Below are positions 13,101 through 25,782 of a DNA stretch of 64,000 nt, piece after piece. The stretch covers positions 29,555,818-29,619,817 of the forward strand of contig OZ026601.1 in NCBI GenBank assembly GCA_964020085.1, written 5' to 3'. Every line of letters starts with the position of its first letter. The stretch's first letter is position 1. This stretch comes from Micromussa lordhowensis (lineage: Eukaryota > Cnidaria > Anthozoa > Scleractinia > Lobophylliidae). A program made the translations under genes and the position numbers. Under the pieces are notes generated by a model that saw only the letters and a list, made by a program, of their open reading frames with translations, had not been told where the DNA came from and ran no database searches.

Positions 13101-16100
13101 ACGTTTACTACATTGTTATTCTGGGTTGGGCCCTGTTCTACATGTTCGCGTCGTTCTCCTCCGAGCTTCCTTGGTCGCGGTGCGGTAATAAATGGAACAC
13201 GCCAAACTGTGTTGACGTTTTTAGTGCTGCCGAAAAAGACGCGGTGAACAGCTCCAGTATGGCAAACGCCACGGTGATGCCCAACGTGTCAACAGTGCCG
13301 ACTGCAATTGCGACCGCAGCAAAGGTGTCTGCAAGCGAAGAATATTGGGAGTGAGTCCAAATCAACATCATTATCATTGACTTGCCAAAGCAATATAAAC
13401 AAGAAATACCGTAGAAGTACAATAACTTAGATAGGGCGAGGAGATCTCCAAAAAACACACACCAGGCTAGCCTAGGAGGTCACTGCTATTTTGTCGGTTA
13501 AGGCTTTTGGTAGAAATGTAAAAATGCTGGTGAAGGAGGACAGAACTGGGTTAAATTACCTTGACATTGTACTCGAGAACAATCAACGAACGTTATAATT
13601 TTCCTAAAATTTTGTTGGAATAAGTTGGAAGAAACAAGATCTTGCTCATCGAGCAACTTTTCAACAGGCATTTAACCTCACCCTAAACTGAAGCTTTTCA
13701 ACGTTCAGGTTAACGTATTGGTAAAACTTAATTCTCTTGATTTTTGTGGTACAAAGTTTTTGTCTTAGCATCTTTTCCATATTATTCGCAGTCATTTATA
13801 GCAGGCTATATGGTGTCATGTAAAAGAAGAAGGAATCAAACATGGCGTATTCTAGGAACATACAAGTCATTTTCACGTCATGTATCAGCATTTTTGACGA
13901 ACGAGTTAGTAATGAATAATTGAAAAGTTATATTTTTATTTTAGGCTCAGGGTCTTGAAGATCAGTACTGCTTTGGACGAGCCAGGGGCAGTGAACTGGG
14001 AGGTTGCTTTGTGCCTTTTGTTGGCTTGGATTATTTGTTACTTATGCGTCTTTAAGGGAGTCAAGTCCACAGGCAAGGTGAGAAAGCTATCTGCTTGCAT
14101 TCCTAAATGCTATGAGAAAGCGTTTAAGCTGAATAGCTTATTTTACAGTTTCGTGTTTGGTGGTCAAGCCTTTAAGCAACATCGAGGCTGGAGTTGTTTT
14201 CGTTGCGATGCAAACTTGTTTCTGTTTGTTTGTTTTTTTTATTCAATATAAGCCATACACCAGCCCGCGAGACCGTTAGAACATGCTATGAGAGAACACT
14301 CTGACTGGAACGATAACAATCGACACGACTTTTTAATTTGAAAAGGTATTGGCCATTCGGTGAGAAGTCCAGTTAATGGCAACAAGCTAAAAGGAACTGG
14401 AAATGAATAAAGAGGCTACTGCAAAGAGAATCAAGATATCCTAATTGACTTGGAGACCAGCAATCCTTACGTAATATATCAAACACGAGCGACAGTGTTT
14501 CATCGGGATATCCAAACACCGAGAAGAGAGTTGAAAATACGACGCGCAGCGGAGTATTTTTGACTTTTGACTTTTGACTTTTTCGAGGTGTTTGGATAGC
14601 CGATGAAACACTGCCTCGAGTGTTTGATATATCTTCTCAATCGAAGCAAAAACTAAGGAGAAAATCGAGAGGTAAAATCGTCAAAATCTATGCTAATTAA
14701 GACCGGGTATCAAAACCTCCTTCACGGTTGTGATTTTCTTTGTTTTAGCTTTATGAATTATTAATGAGTTTGAGAAATATATGGAAATAACTTTCGACCT
14801 GATGACAAGCGACATTCATTTAGCCACGCAGGTTTACAACGTTCTTCCTTGAAACAAACTCCTAGAATCGCGTAGATAAGCCAACGAAAATGTCTGACTT
14901 CCGCGCCCTTTTAAAAAGCCTGTGAGACCGTTGTGTCTTCTACGGTGATTGTTTGGATATTTTTATATGATAGTTCATTGATGCAAATGATGTGTTTTTT
15001 ATATCACTTTAAATCTTGAAATCATTTTAAATCACTAAAGTAAATTAGTCCTGAGAAAACTTAGAGAGACTAATGCTTTGTTTTATATGGTGTTGTAAAT
15101 TGACAAGCTTAGAGTATCGGCATTGAAGATATGTCATTCGATGGCCTAATAGTAAGGGTTGAAGCTAGAATGTCTCCTGCACTGTCACAAATGATGAAGT
15201 GTACTTTCACGCTGCCCGTCAAGAAGTCCACAGTGGACCTGGAAAATTACCATTTCCAACAAAAAATTGTTTTGGCCTCATCACCCACATGTGGACGCTG
15301 GTGGACTTTACAGCTCAAGAAAGCCGACCAATAATTTGGAACTAGATTCTCTTGATCTGACTCTCAACATTGAAGAAGCCTTTACAACTGAGGAGACAAA
15401 TTCAAGAGCTCATTGAAAGGACGCTGCATTTTTTAAACTCCCAACATCTACGAAACACTTGGAAAACAAGCCATCATTAGCACAGAAACTCTAACAATAA
15501 CTTGAGGACTTGTTATTCCGTCCGCGAGACACTGTATAAGTATCTAAAAGCCACATAGAAAAAGAGCAAAGTGAAACAGGAGCTGTCTTTGGAAGAAACA
15601 GTTCATAGACATTAATGAGAAGACCTTTGGTACAAGGAAATTGAAAGAAGGATTTAAAGCCGCCGCCAAATGTGGGGGAGAGAGTTGAAGTTGCCATGCA
15701 TGTTGGATCAAGTTCGATCAATTGAAGTTGGAGCGTGAAGTTCAAGTTGCTGCGATTCCTCTGGCCACGGTTGGTGACATCTGATGGGATGGTTTTCTAG
15801 CTAGTAATGGAGAGCAGAACGATCATTTGTATCGGTGCATTTGTGGTAAGGATACACTGAAACTGAATCAGATGTTGTCAACGTGTTGTGTTTGGAGAAG
15901 AGACCTTGCCAACATGCCCAACCTAATGTTACCTTACCTGGCGCTATGAACACTTCAACTGGCTCAGTGTTCATGAATAATACTATGGATTCTGTACCTT
16001 CCATTACTCTATCGCTATGCCTAGCGTGCGAGAGGCCATCCTTGAATAGAGTTGCTGACGATTACTTATATAGTGGGGTGTTGAGCAGTATCTAAACGAA

Positions 16101-19100
16101 GAGGTGTTCTCGATTCCTTCACTAGCAGTGGAACGACCGAGAGGAAAATGTCACCAAACGTAACACAGTAAATCATAGCATTCAGGGTGCAACATGTGGC
16201 AATTCAGACGCTGGAAAACCACCAGGCAGATTACGACTCCTTTCCCCAGGCTCAGATTAGAGACGCTCATCTCGTTTGGTGCGGAGTAGGTTATCATGGG
16301 GCGCGGAAAAGACTCGATTAAGGTGGCTCAAAACAGTTTCCAGCAGTAACATTTTGATGGGTCATTTTGGTCACTCTTTATCACTTCATGCTACAATCAT
16401 GGCATAAGAAAACGGCCCAATCATTGGTGAACACTTTGTTATCATTTTCGTGGCACAATAGGTTACCATAGCAACAGTATTACCTGCTAAAAAGCACCCT
16501 TATTTACAGCTTTAGAGGCTTATAATTTAAAAACGGCACGGTGAATTTTTTTCATATTATCAAACTTGAATAAGCATGATAAGACGCAACTTTCTGTACA
16601 TAGGGTTCAGAGCCACCTTAAAGTTTTGAAAATACAATACAGAACACAACGGACCCTCACAAGAAGGGAAAATGTTGAAACGGACAAATAGAAGTAGGAA
16701 ATAGAACTGTAAATGGCCATTTTCATAATTCGTCTCACGCCGGTGGGACGTTAATGTATGCTTCCGACGTGCACGAGGGTGGTTTCTCATTTGAAGAAGG
16801 GTTGAGTAATGCAATTTATATCTGTACTGACGCTGTTTTTAACTACTGAGTGCATGTTGATAAGACTGTTTTTTTTTTCTTTTACCATGAATGTAACATT
16901 GTCTTGGCATTTTGATAGGTTTAGCGAAACAGGGATTTTTTTCAATCTTTTCCTTCTGTAGCTTTGTAGTTTAAGTGTACTGTACCTTTTCTGCAATGTT
17001 TTTGTATGCTTTTTTTTGACATCACCAGAAAATACGTGTACTAAAATCCAAATTGGCAGATCCAAGATGATGGATTCGAGAAAGTGAATCCAAGTGAACA
17101 GATCCAATGTACTATGACGAAAATCGCACCTTTCCTATTTAAGCCATTTTAAAACATAAACAAGTAGACTGCATAAGAAGTAAAATGCTGTTTACTTCTT
17201 TCAAATATCTCTTTTCGTTCCAGAGATATTCAAGTTTTTAAAATATGCAAATAAGGCAAGCGATGACGTCATATACTCAAACAGATTTTGTCCAAGTATG
17301 ATGAAAAGAGATATCTCAGCCACTTTGTAACAGAAATGTTTGATTCTTTGCAGTAAGATCTACTAAATGTGCTCCACAATATGAGCTTAACAGTTCTGTT
17401 ACCATGGCAACATACTGGGTTCCAGACCTCCCCCATATTAAAAGCTTTACTGGCCACCTTTGGCATTCCATTTTGATAATTGCTAACAGCACTTCATATG
17501 CATGATCCAGCAAGCTTATAAATATGTTAGCTCGACTTTGTGGCGTTGTCTAACATTTTCAAGCTGAAAATCACCAAAATATTGAAATAAAAAGGGTGGG
17601 GTCTGGAAAAGAGTAAGTTGCCATGGGAACAGAATTTTTTGTAGTCATAGGTGTGTGTCCTGTAGATCTATTAGCCTGCCAAGTTTGAAGGTTTTGCGCT
17701 GCAAATTGGCTAAGATAACTCATATAACTTTTATACTCAATAAAATGTTGGGTTGAGTGCATGACGTCATCAACCATCTTATTTGCATATTTTACCCATT
17801 TTTCAAACTTAAATATCTCCGGGACTAATGCAGATATTTGCAAACGGTAAACGGCGTTTTCATTCTTTCATGGAATTCTTTGTGATACACTAAAAAAAAA
17901 AAGAAGGGGTAAAAAGTTGATCTTAGTACCACTTTAAACCATTGGTGTATTATAATCAGTTATAGTCAGCAGTTAACTATCTTATCTTTAGGGAAAGTTT
18001 CCAGTTTCAAGAGGGAAGAAGGGAGGGGAGGATGGAGCCCAGACTTTCCAATCGTATGATCAATGTATTGTGATGTTGTAAGGGCCAAGCAAGTGCCCGG
18101 TGGAATTTGAAGTAAAGCTGAAATTAGCAATTTGCTTTATACTGCTTTTCTTATCCAGATGGTTATTAATGAACCAATTTGAGATTGCAACTGACAGTAT
18201 TGCTGTTTTGTTTTGTAGGTTGTGTATTTTACTGCAACGTTTCCATATATACTATTAACTATTTTGCTGGTCCGAGCGGTTACTTTACCTGGCGCCGGGG
18301 AAGGGATCAAGTTTTATCTCACCCCTAACGTCACACGACTAAGTGATGGCGAGGTAAGACCTGACTTAACCTGGAAACAATCAGCTATTTCTTGTCCATC
18401 ACTTCCTCTGCATTAGCTTGCCGATACCGTTTTTTGCTGGTTTTCTAACGTAACGCAATTGAGACAGAGCGTCAAAATACAATTTGAGTAATGAAAGTTG
18501 AATGAAACATTGCTTTAAATAAGTATATTTATTATATGGCTTGTTTTTGTAGCCGATATAACCCGCGCTTTGATTGACTAATTGTAGGGCAATATTTTCT
18601 CGTAATGCCCACGGGCCGATTACGGGCTTGCAAAAACAAAGCAAGACATATAATAAACAACTTATTTACTTCGAACGTTCGGTCTTTATGGGAAAATCTT
18701 CAAACTTCGGCTTTTGACGTGTTGACCTCGGTATCGCTCGGTCAAGACGGCAATGTCTCGGTCTGAGATTTTCCCTTAAAGACCTCATTCTCGTTTCATA
18801 AGTATTAAGTAATAAGATTACCTATTATCCAATTTGTGAAAAATTAGATGACTGCCAAAATGTCCAAATTGGACCTGGATGTTGTCGTGTTACACTTTAA
18901 TTTATTTCCCAAGGAATTATCCAAATTCCTGCTTTATTTTGATATTAACATCCAGCTTAAGAATTAATTTGGGCAGTTTGCACAGCTTACAAATGAATAA
19001 TTGTACGGAATGTTGAGTTGACAATATAATTAAAATAACAAATTAATCAAATCTAAACTTGAAGTAATCTCCTCAACCATTCAGTTATGCCCTAAGATTC

Positions 19101-22100
19101 TCAGAAAATCATAATAAGATCTGGTCCCAGTTGTTCAAAGGCTGGATAACGCTATCCACCGGATAAATCTCTTTCAAGTGGACAAGTGTTCACAAAACCA
19201 ACCGCTCTATCCACTGGATAGTGATTTATCCGGTAGATAGCGTTATCTACCTTTCGAACAACCGGGGCCTAGTGTTCAGATATTCCATTCCTGCTACAGT
19301 TCTGATGTGAATTTTAAGAGGCGTTTGAATTGCTTTACAAACAGGTATGGCTTGACGCTGCAACGCAAGTGTTTTTCTCGTATTCGATTGGTCTTGGGAC
19401 GCTTATTGCACTGGGAAGCTACAACAGATTTCATCACAACTGCTACAGGTGAGAAACTGCAGAGGAACAGTGGTAGGATAGAGGCTGCTGAGTGCTGGCA
19501 GCCAGTACTTTAAGTAACATTACGTTCATATCCCTTACACTGTTTGTTTCCCAACTCTTAAGTCTTGAAGTGTATATCTCTCCTAATAAACGACATAAGA
19601 AAATCTTAGCTTATTTATCAATAGTCTACTATCGAAGTGTTCTAAGGAGAACTTAGTTTCTTCTTCACTTCATACAATTTCACCTGCTTGTCTTAATAAG
19701 ATGGAGACAAACACATAGTCAAGTAAATGCTCAGTAGATGTACATGGTCATTGCCCTGACTCCTTCCGTCATTTTCTTCCACTGGATCATTTCTCTATAG
19801 TAACACGTGTTTCTGCTTGCGTTTCAGGGATAGCATAATATTCGCTTGTGTAAACAGTGGAACAAGTTTCTATGGAGGGTTTGTCATTTTCTCGGTGCTA
19901 GGTTTCATGGCACAGAAGCAAGGAGTAGAGGTGAAGGATGTAGCTAAAGGAGGTAAGAAAACTGGGCTGTAAGGGTCAAGGGTGGTGGCAACTTCATCAT
20001 CAACGACAATGACAACAACAACAATAATAATAACGACCGACAGTGAAAACAACGACATGTAGCTAAAGGAGGTACGAAAAGAGCTGTAAGAGTCGAGGTT
20101 GATGCTATCTCCATCATCAACGACAACAACTACAACAACAATAACAATAATAGCGACAACAAAGACTATGACTGTGTTACAGTGTTTTCAGAAAATATTA
20201 CAGCTGAGTGCCCTCCTTAAGGGAAAATCCGAGGGCTCTTGGTTGCCCTTGCTTTAGTCACTGTATTCATGCCTATAGTGTTAAAGAACAATCAGTTTTG
20301 TATGACAACAGCTGGAAATATGGGACGTGAAAAATACACAAGTTGTCCCGTTCTGATTCAAAACTAAATCAGAGTAGAATACTAATAAAACAAATAACTG
20401 GTAAATTAATTCAAATTTGAATTTGTCACCCTTTATAAAGCTTGCGTCATTCCACTCACTTTGTTTTGTCGATACAACCAACCTTCAATGTACGTTCACA
20501 CAGGTCCAGGGCTTGCCTTCGTGGCTTACCCCGAAGCAGTAGCTCAGATGCCCGTAGCTCCACTCTGGTCTGTTCTGTTTTTCCTCATGGTCTTCTTACT
20601 TGGACTTGACAGCGAGGTACAAAAGTAATCTGAAGTATTCAGCAGTGGTAATTCCCGTAGGGTTAGGTTTTCAATCTTATAAAGAATACTTCTTTATGAA
20701 ACCTTACTGCAAGAAAAATCAATTAAAAGTATTGATTACGCTTTCCTTATTGCACCCGTGACAAAACGCTCGGCAATTTTAGTAGTTACATTAATTTGTA
20801 GTTGCAGTATTGGTAGCACCCCGTGACCAATTAATGAAAAAAATATGAATTTCCCACCAGTTGCAATAAGTAATTAAAAAAAAATGCGCCCCTGAGGTTT
20901 GACTATTTCAGCGTTCCAATAAACCAATTTCGATATATTATATATATTCTAACTTGGCTCTGAGGCTTAGGGGAATTAAACATAGGAAATTAATTATTCG
21001 TCCCTCAATCTTTCTACATTACGATAAGATTTATTTTAAATTATTTCCCAAAACCTCGATGCCAAGTTAGAATTTCTATATTGAAACTGGCCTATTACAT
21101 AACGAAATAAGATTTGCTTACCATACTAGAACATGTTTGATAACTGAGTTTGATCGTATAAACCCGTTGGGAAAATTTTCAAAAGTACTAACTAAAAAGT
21201 CATGATTACCGCAAGTGAATCGTTTTTTACCAAGGGTAGCATTTCAATTTTAACACGATAATATTTTTATTCTCTACATTTTAAGTTTGTGGGCGTTGAA
21301 GGCTTCGTGACAGCCATTGTGGATCTGTTTCCCAATCAGCTGAGGCGTGGTTATCGTAAAGAGATGTTTATTGCTTTAATGTGCATAATCTGGTTCCTTT
21401 TTGGATTGTCTATGGTCACCGAGGTAATTACCAATCATATGAAAGTAATAAATATGCAGCGTTATGTATATCACAACGTAGGAGAGGACTGGATATACGA
21501 AGACATTTAAAAGTTCTAAATTCTCACCAACCCATGTTCGTGTAAGAGTTACCCTTATCAATCAGCTTCAAGCTCTCCACAGATCACGGCCATGAGCTCT
21601 TAGCTTCGTACATGGCACGACTGAGAGGGATCTCAAAACCTCCTAGATTGCATCGTAAAGTTTGCAATGCTCAATAAGGGATGGGATAGTCAATTTGAGC
21701 CAAGAGTTATCGTGGATCATAACAGCTGCAGCTTTTCAATATGCTACGGCCCATTTTTTCCCCTAAATCTATGAGAGTAAATGTTAATAGTATTTGCTTG
21801 GTCTTTAACAGTGCGTTCTATAAACGCAAAACGTTCTGGACCAACCAACCTTTAAGCAAATACATTTGTACTTTTATTTTGATTTCTTACATGTAGGTTG
21901 AATTTTGCCAACGCAAGTCAAATTTAATTGGAACTCATTTGAAGTTTCTTTTTCTTATCACAGCACGATCTTCTGTTAAGAAATTTTCGAGTGTCCGTCA
22001 TATCTGCTACGAACTGATTATTACTTTTCACACTTGTTACAGTTTCGATTAATGTTTTCTTTGTTCAGGGTGGTATGTTCGTCTTTCAACTGTTTGACAC

Positions 22101-22774
22101 CTATTCGGCCAGCGGTTCTGCGTTACTATGGGTCTCACTCTTCCAAAGTATTGCAATTGGGTGGATATATGGTAGGAATGTAATAAACACAAAAACTGGT
22201 TCTTAAATGAACTATCATCTGTTATAAATAAAGCAATATTTGCAGTCACGCGCAAAATCCATTTTCGTTCGCACTCAACAGCCATTTTGAATTTTGGGTT
22301 TAATCTATATATTGGGACGCCGTCTTAGAATGCATGATAAGAAACGCTGGGAGATTACAGATCTCTTAACGGCCGATTTTAATTTCAAAATGCTTTTCGA
22401 CTATTTTCCAATCCTTTTCCATTTTAGGGGTAATTTCTTATTGCTTATTTAACCCTTTTTATTTCATAGCTTGATACTTATTGTTAAGGCCGAAATAGTC
22501 GTGTAGAAATGTTGTAGAGCACTGCTTGCGTCATTCAAACATTGTATATCATACATTGTTAAAAATTGGGTCATTGTATAATGCAATTCAAGGAATTTGA
22601 TTGGCTTAGTGGCCATGGTATATGAGCCATTATACCATGCCCTACAAATATGGTAAGTGTACGCGTCAGAACAACAGCTGAAATTCTGAAACTTTTTTCC
22701 GCGGAGAGAAAAGGATTTTGCGAAATAAAACGTGGCAAGATTTTAGCGAAAGTCGGTGGTTGTTTTTAATAAAA

Positions 22775-22811
<37 letters not shown>

Positions 22812-25430
22812 GATAGCCAACTTGGCGCTACGCGCCTCGTTGGCTATCTACCATCTCATATCCAACGCGCGCTCGTGGAATAATTGCTAAATATCGTTGG
22901 ACTTTAGGATTGCCCAACGCCCAGGCTTGTGAAATATGTTCCTCAAACTCATCAATAATGGCAATCAGACATATGACAAAATCGAACTTCTAAACGCCCT
23001 TTACGGACTTTACCGGGAAGAAATAGTATTTATATTTTTGCCATTGAACTGATTCGTTGTGCAACAAAGGTGCAACAAAGGTGAACTACTGAGTTAAGGC
23101 GGTCTTTGAAGATGCAATAAAGTTGTACTATTCGACAATGTAAATGGTGAACAAGATATCATGTTCAGCAAAGGTGAAGTTCAAGAAAATGGCGGGTTGG
23201 AAAAGATTTTTCCTAAGCAATGTAATTTGATGATGAAAGCAAGAGGGTTTACGTTAACTTAAACGGGGCTAGAAGTCCTTCAGAAAAAAGGATGTCAGTG
23301 TACCCAAATTTTTTTTAGAAGAACTATCGGTCGAAAAAATATGTGAAAAGCCTACAATAGGTCATTCTATTGACACAAGTAACATCCCCCTTAACATGAT
23401 GTTTTGGGTTAAATATGCAGGCGGAGAACGTTTCTATGACGATATGGAGGATATGCTTGGGTTTCGTATCAATCCCTGGATCAGATGGTGTTGGAAGTTT
23501 CTCACGCCTTTATTCTGCTTGGTAACTTAACAAATTAGATTTGAAATGATTTTTAAAAATGCAATTAATTAGCTTGGAAACAGTTTCTTTAGAAATCACC
23601 AGCACTGACAGTTCAATCCATACACAAAGGTTTCTCGAGCAGTTTTTGTTTGGCTTCAATCAGACCAAACCTATTGAATTGTATATTCAGCCGCAAAACA
23701 AACCCAATCGAACTGACGCAATCACAGTTTTCAGCCTTTCGCACTTTTTTTGAGTGGTTTGTTGTGTTTGCGATTGGTCAGTTAAGATTATTTTGCCACA
23801 TTTTGTTTCGATTTTTGAGGCCTCTGGTCTCAAATTTTACTTAAAACCTGCTCCGTTAGCAAATTTAATTGTTCCCTGTTCATGCAACACATGTTGGTCA
23901 TGTGGGCCCAGATGGTCTCAGGACCGAGATGCTGTCGATGTCAATACTCAGCCCCCTCCCTCCCCCCCTCCTCCAACCATAAAGGAGAAAAAATCGAGGG
24001 TCTATTATTAAATGGAATACAGGACACCGTTTCCTTGCGGAATACAGCAGAACAATCCCAAATGAAAAAGACAGCACACTCACAGACCCATCTTGTCTGC
24101 TCGAGAGTAAAGCACAGGCTAGGATTTGGTTCATCTTGCCCACAAGCAGAACCAGTCAAATATTAACATCTCTTACTCCCTTGGACCGCTGGGAGGTCCT
24201 CTTTCTGAAGTATGGTTTAGTTGATAGCACACTTTTTCTTCCCCGATAGGGCGTCTTCATTTTCAGTCTCGTGACATATTCACCGCTTAAGTACGATGGC
24301 TATGAGTATCCAGGCTGGGGTCAGGCTATCGGTTGGATCATGGCTCTGTCCTCAATCGCGTGCATTCCAGCTGTGATGATTTACAAGTTAGCTACCACGC
24401 CGGGATCGCTTCAAGAGGTAACTTGAGCTTGACTTGACTTGAACTTGTACTTCGTTAAAGTACAGCAACGAAAAAGTACCAAACAATTCTCAAAATCACC
24501 AACCGAGAGAGTCGACGACATTCGTGATTTTAGTTAAAACCAAAAATTACAACTTCCATGCCTGAAATAAGGAGTCCTCAGAAAATGGTGAACTCAAACG
24601 GTAACGATCTCAATCTAGCTGCCCACACTGCCATTTTATAGGAACAGAAAGACTATATAGCTGTCTTTGACTGCCAATGACTCAGGCGGACTCTTTAAAA
24701 CTTTTGCTAAAAATAAATAAAAATAGACAAAAATCACACAAAATAAGACTTTTGTACCTTATGCGATATTTCATTTGCCACGATTGTATTAAGTTGGATC
24801 GGTACTTATCTGATGAAAATTTAACCTAAACGTAAAGAAAATATCCCAAAAATACCGACCCTTCGAAAAAGGCGACAAGGAAAGGTTACCAAATTCTGGT
24901 AGACAATCCTGCTGTAAGCTGTATTCCCAGGCTACAATTGTAGCTCAATCTCAGTAAAAGTGAAGACATCATGTGACGTCAGTAAGCCGAGGGCTATCGG
25001 TCAATAAGAAGCAATCAATTTTGAGATGTTTTTCATAGGGGCTCCAACCACGCCTCTCTCCTCCACTAGTACCACTATGTGGGTATGAGTTTTTGTCTAC
25101 GTTTGAGAGTTAAAACAACAACGACAACCTATATAAGCATGTCCACGATGATCCGAGCACATTCGGTTGCCGATCAAGTCCTGTACATGTTTAATGTAAG
25201 ATGCGAGTAGATATATATATATATATGTAATTAGCGTCATAGTTCAAGTTTAGAGGTGCTCTCCTCGAACTTGACGCTTAGAAACAATTGCTCCAAGCAT
25301 TAATTAGTTACATGTTTTCCAACAGCGTTGGACCTTCCTGACTACAGCAAGACTAAAGAACCAGTCGGAAGAAGCCCAGCAAGACTACGTCTTGGAGTCT
25401 TACAAGCCTAAAGAAAAGAACTTACTATGA
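9994..25430 (+). CDS. SLC6-family Na+/Cl- dependent transporter, gene 2 (complete, 13 exons)
   Basis: Exons: 9994-10123, 12482-12613, 13062-13350, 13945-14077, 18219-18353, 19345-19448, 19828-19952, 20504-20616, 21286-21423, 22069-22171, 23421-23521, 24250-24417, 25326-25430. The total is 1776 nt, or 591 residues plus TGA, which is normal for SLC6 (about 590-640). All junctions keep frame. The family signature W-R-F-P-Y-x4-N-G-G-G-x-F is at residues 32-46, split by intron 1. A large loop 2 has a Cys pair (C128, C137) and N-glycosylation sites at N150, N156 and N162. Q281, S285, N317 and S321 have exactly the spacing of the GAT-1 chloride-site residues. The role is secondary-active solute uptake at the plasma membrane. 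[20 protein letters not shown] and FVGVEGF resemble the creatine/taurine/GAT-2 group, but substrate assignment is inference. The tandem paralogue upstream shares all nine comparable intron positions. Confidence 0.95.
10938..10960 (+). repeat. AAAT microsatellite
   Basis: About six units of aaat in intron 1 of SLC6 gene 2. A similar run is at 26080-26098. Confidence 0.85.
11518..11890. mobile_element. Fold-back element with tRNA-like arms
   Basis: Two arms of about 130 bp face each other. The right arm has tagctcagtgg (11770-11780, box A) and ggctcgattc (from 11814, box B), and the left arm at 11560-11645 is its inverted copy. An inner inverted repeat, caggcgtcctgca / tgcaggacgcctg, closes the loop. 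Outer ends share gatcaacatg and cacgagc. Lies in intron 1 of SLC6 gene 2. It is an SINE pair or palindromic element, not a true tRNA gene, because the acceptor stem does not pair. Confidence 0.7.
13062..13350 (+). CDS. Exon 3 of SLC6 gene 2: TM3 and glycosylated extracellular loop 2
   Basis: This exon encodes TM3, including [16 protein letters not shown] with the conserved tyrosine pair, then [14 protein letters not shown] with the family disulfide cysteines, and a Ser/Thr/Ala-rich loop with three N-x-S/T sites. It ends in the split Glu codon of YWE. The Ala/Thr/Val-rich loop (residues about 155-180) is low in complexity and is probably the most variable part of the protein. Confidence 0.92.
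14474..14632. repeat. Hairpin element
   Basis: The left arm atatatcaaacacgagcgac and the right-arm end gagtgtttgatatat pair, as do gtgtttcatcgggatatcca and its inverted copy. The centre has gacttttgacttttgacttt. Lies in the long intron 4 of SLC6 gene 2. Confidence 0.75.
17109..17932. mobile_element. Uninterrupted copy of the outer inverted-repeat element
   Basis: About 820 bp from actatgacgaaaatcgc to the inverted ttgatcttagtacc. It aligns with both halves of the interrupted copy at 36880-39629 and shows what the site looked like before the nested insertion. No open reading frame of note, so non-autonomous. It lies in the long intron 4 of SLC6 gene 2. Confidence 0.75.
19124..19266. repeat. 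Hairpin element
   Basis: The left arm ccagttgttcaaaggctgga and the right arm ctttcgaacaaccgg pair, with ctatccaccggataaatc repeated inverted inside. Located upstream of exon 6 of SLC6 gene 2. Confidence 0.75.
19345..19448 (+). CDS. Exon 6 of SLC6 gene 2: TM6 core
   Basis: The exon encodes [18 protein letters not shown] followed by [13 protein letters not shown]6 is the second unwound helix of the LeuT-type fold. Gln281 and Ser285 correspond to the Cl- ligands of GAT-1. The exon is 104 nt and ends in phase 2, exactly like exon 640-743 of gene 1. Confidence 0.92.
19938..20160 (+). repeat. Tandem duplication of the exon 7 / intron 7 boundary of SLC6 gene 2
   Basis: atgtagctaaaggaggta occurs at 19938 and again at 20057, an offset of 119 bp. 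Both copies continue with a ctgtaag-type stretch, ttcatcatcaacgacaa-type sequence and CAA/AAT microsatellite. The second copy carries a second potential donor (gaggtacg) after the same codons. Confidence 0.75.
20617..25325. other. Introns 8-12 of SLC6 gene 2
   Basis: Five introns of 0.65-1.25 kb between the listed exons. Apart from the hairpin at 22773 and an AT run at 25211-25226, nothing was recognised in them. Confidence 0.6.
22773..22887. repeat. Hairpin element with aacaattatt ends
   Basis: Arms aacaattattccactcgcgc and its inverted partner near 22850-22887, with gatagccaac / gttggctatc inside and a cgctacgcg centre. The ends resemble those at 4829-5119, 35561-35707 and 52996-53298. Confidence 0.75.
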
Positions 25431-25651
25431 TCATAAATCGATTCCGATATCAGCTATGATTGGTGGAAATTACTGAAGTGTAGAACATATTTGGTATAAT
25501 TGTATTCCATGCGTCAAACACTTCTCAATGTTTTGTAAATTGCGTGCGATGTATTTAACAACACAATTTTTGTAAACGTAATTTTCGTGTCTAGTGAGCT
25601 CCACGCTATACACAATTGCCGTTCTGGTATATTCGTCTTTCAGCATTATGA

Positions 25652-25657
25652 AATAAA
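25652..25657 (+). promoter_or_regulatory. Candidate poly(A) signal of SLC6 gene 2
   Basis: AATAAA lies 222 nt after the stop codon, in AT-rich sequence and just before a hairpin element at 25683. The position is sensible for a short 3' UTR. No cleavage evidence is available. Confidence 0.55.
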
Positions 25658-25682
25658 CATGTAGTCGATGTATTAAAATTCA

Positions 25683-25782
25683 ACCTAAAACAAAAGACCT
25701 TAGTACGAGGCTCTGGGGAATAAGTACAGAGTTTGTGGGGTTCATTCCCCAGCGCCTCGTGCTGAGGTCTATTTTGTTAGGC
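25683..25782. repeat. Hairpin element
   Basis: cctaaaacaaaagaccttag pairs with ctgaggtctattttgttagg. The inner arms hold cgaggc and ctggggaat. Lies just past the poly(A) signal of SLC6 gene 2. Confidence 0.75.

Larger units (their letters stand above)
14078..18218. other. Long intron 4 of SLC6 gene 2 (4.1 kb)
   Basis: Contains the hairpin at 14474 and the inverted-repeat element at 17109. The stretch 15120-16150 looks like decayed coding sequence with many stops, but no family was recognised. The rest shows nothing identifiable. Confidence 0.6.
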
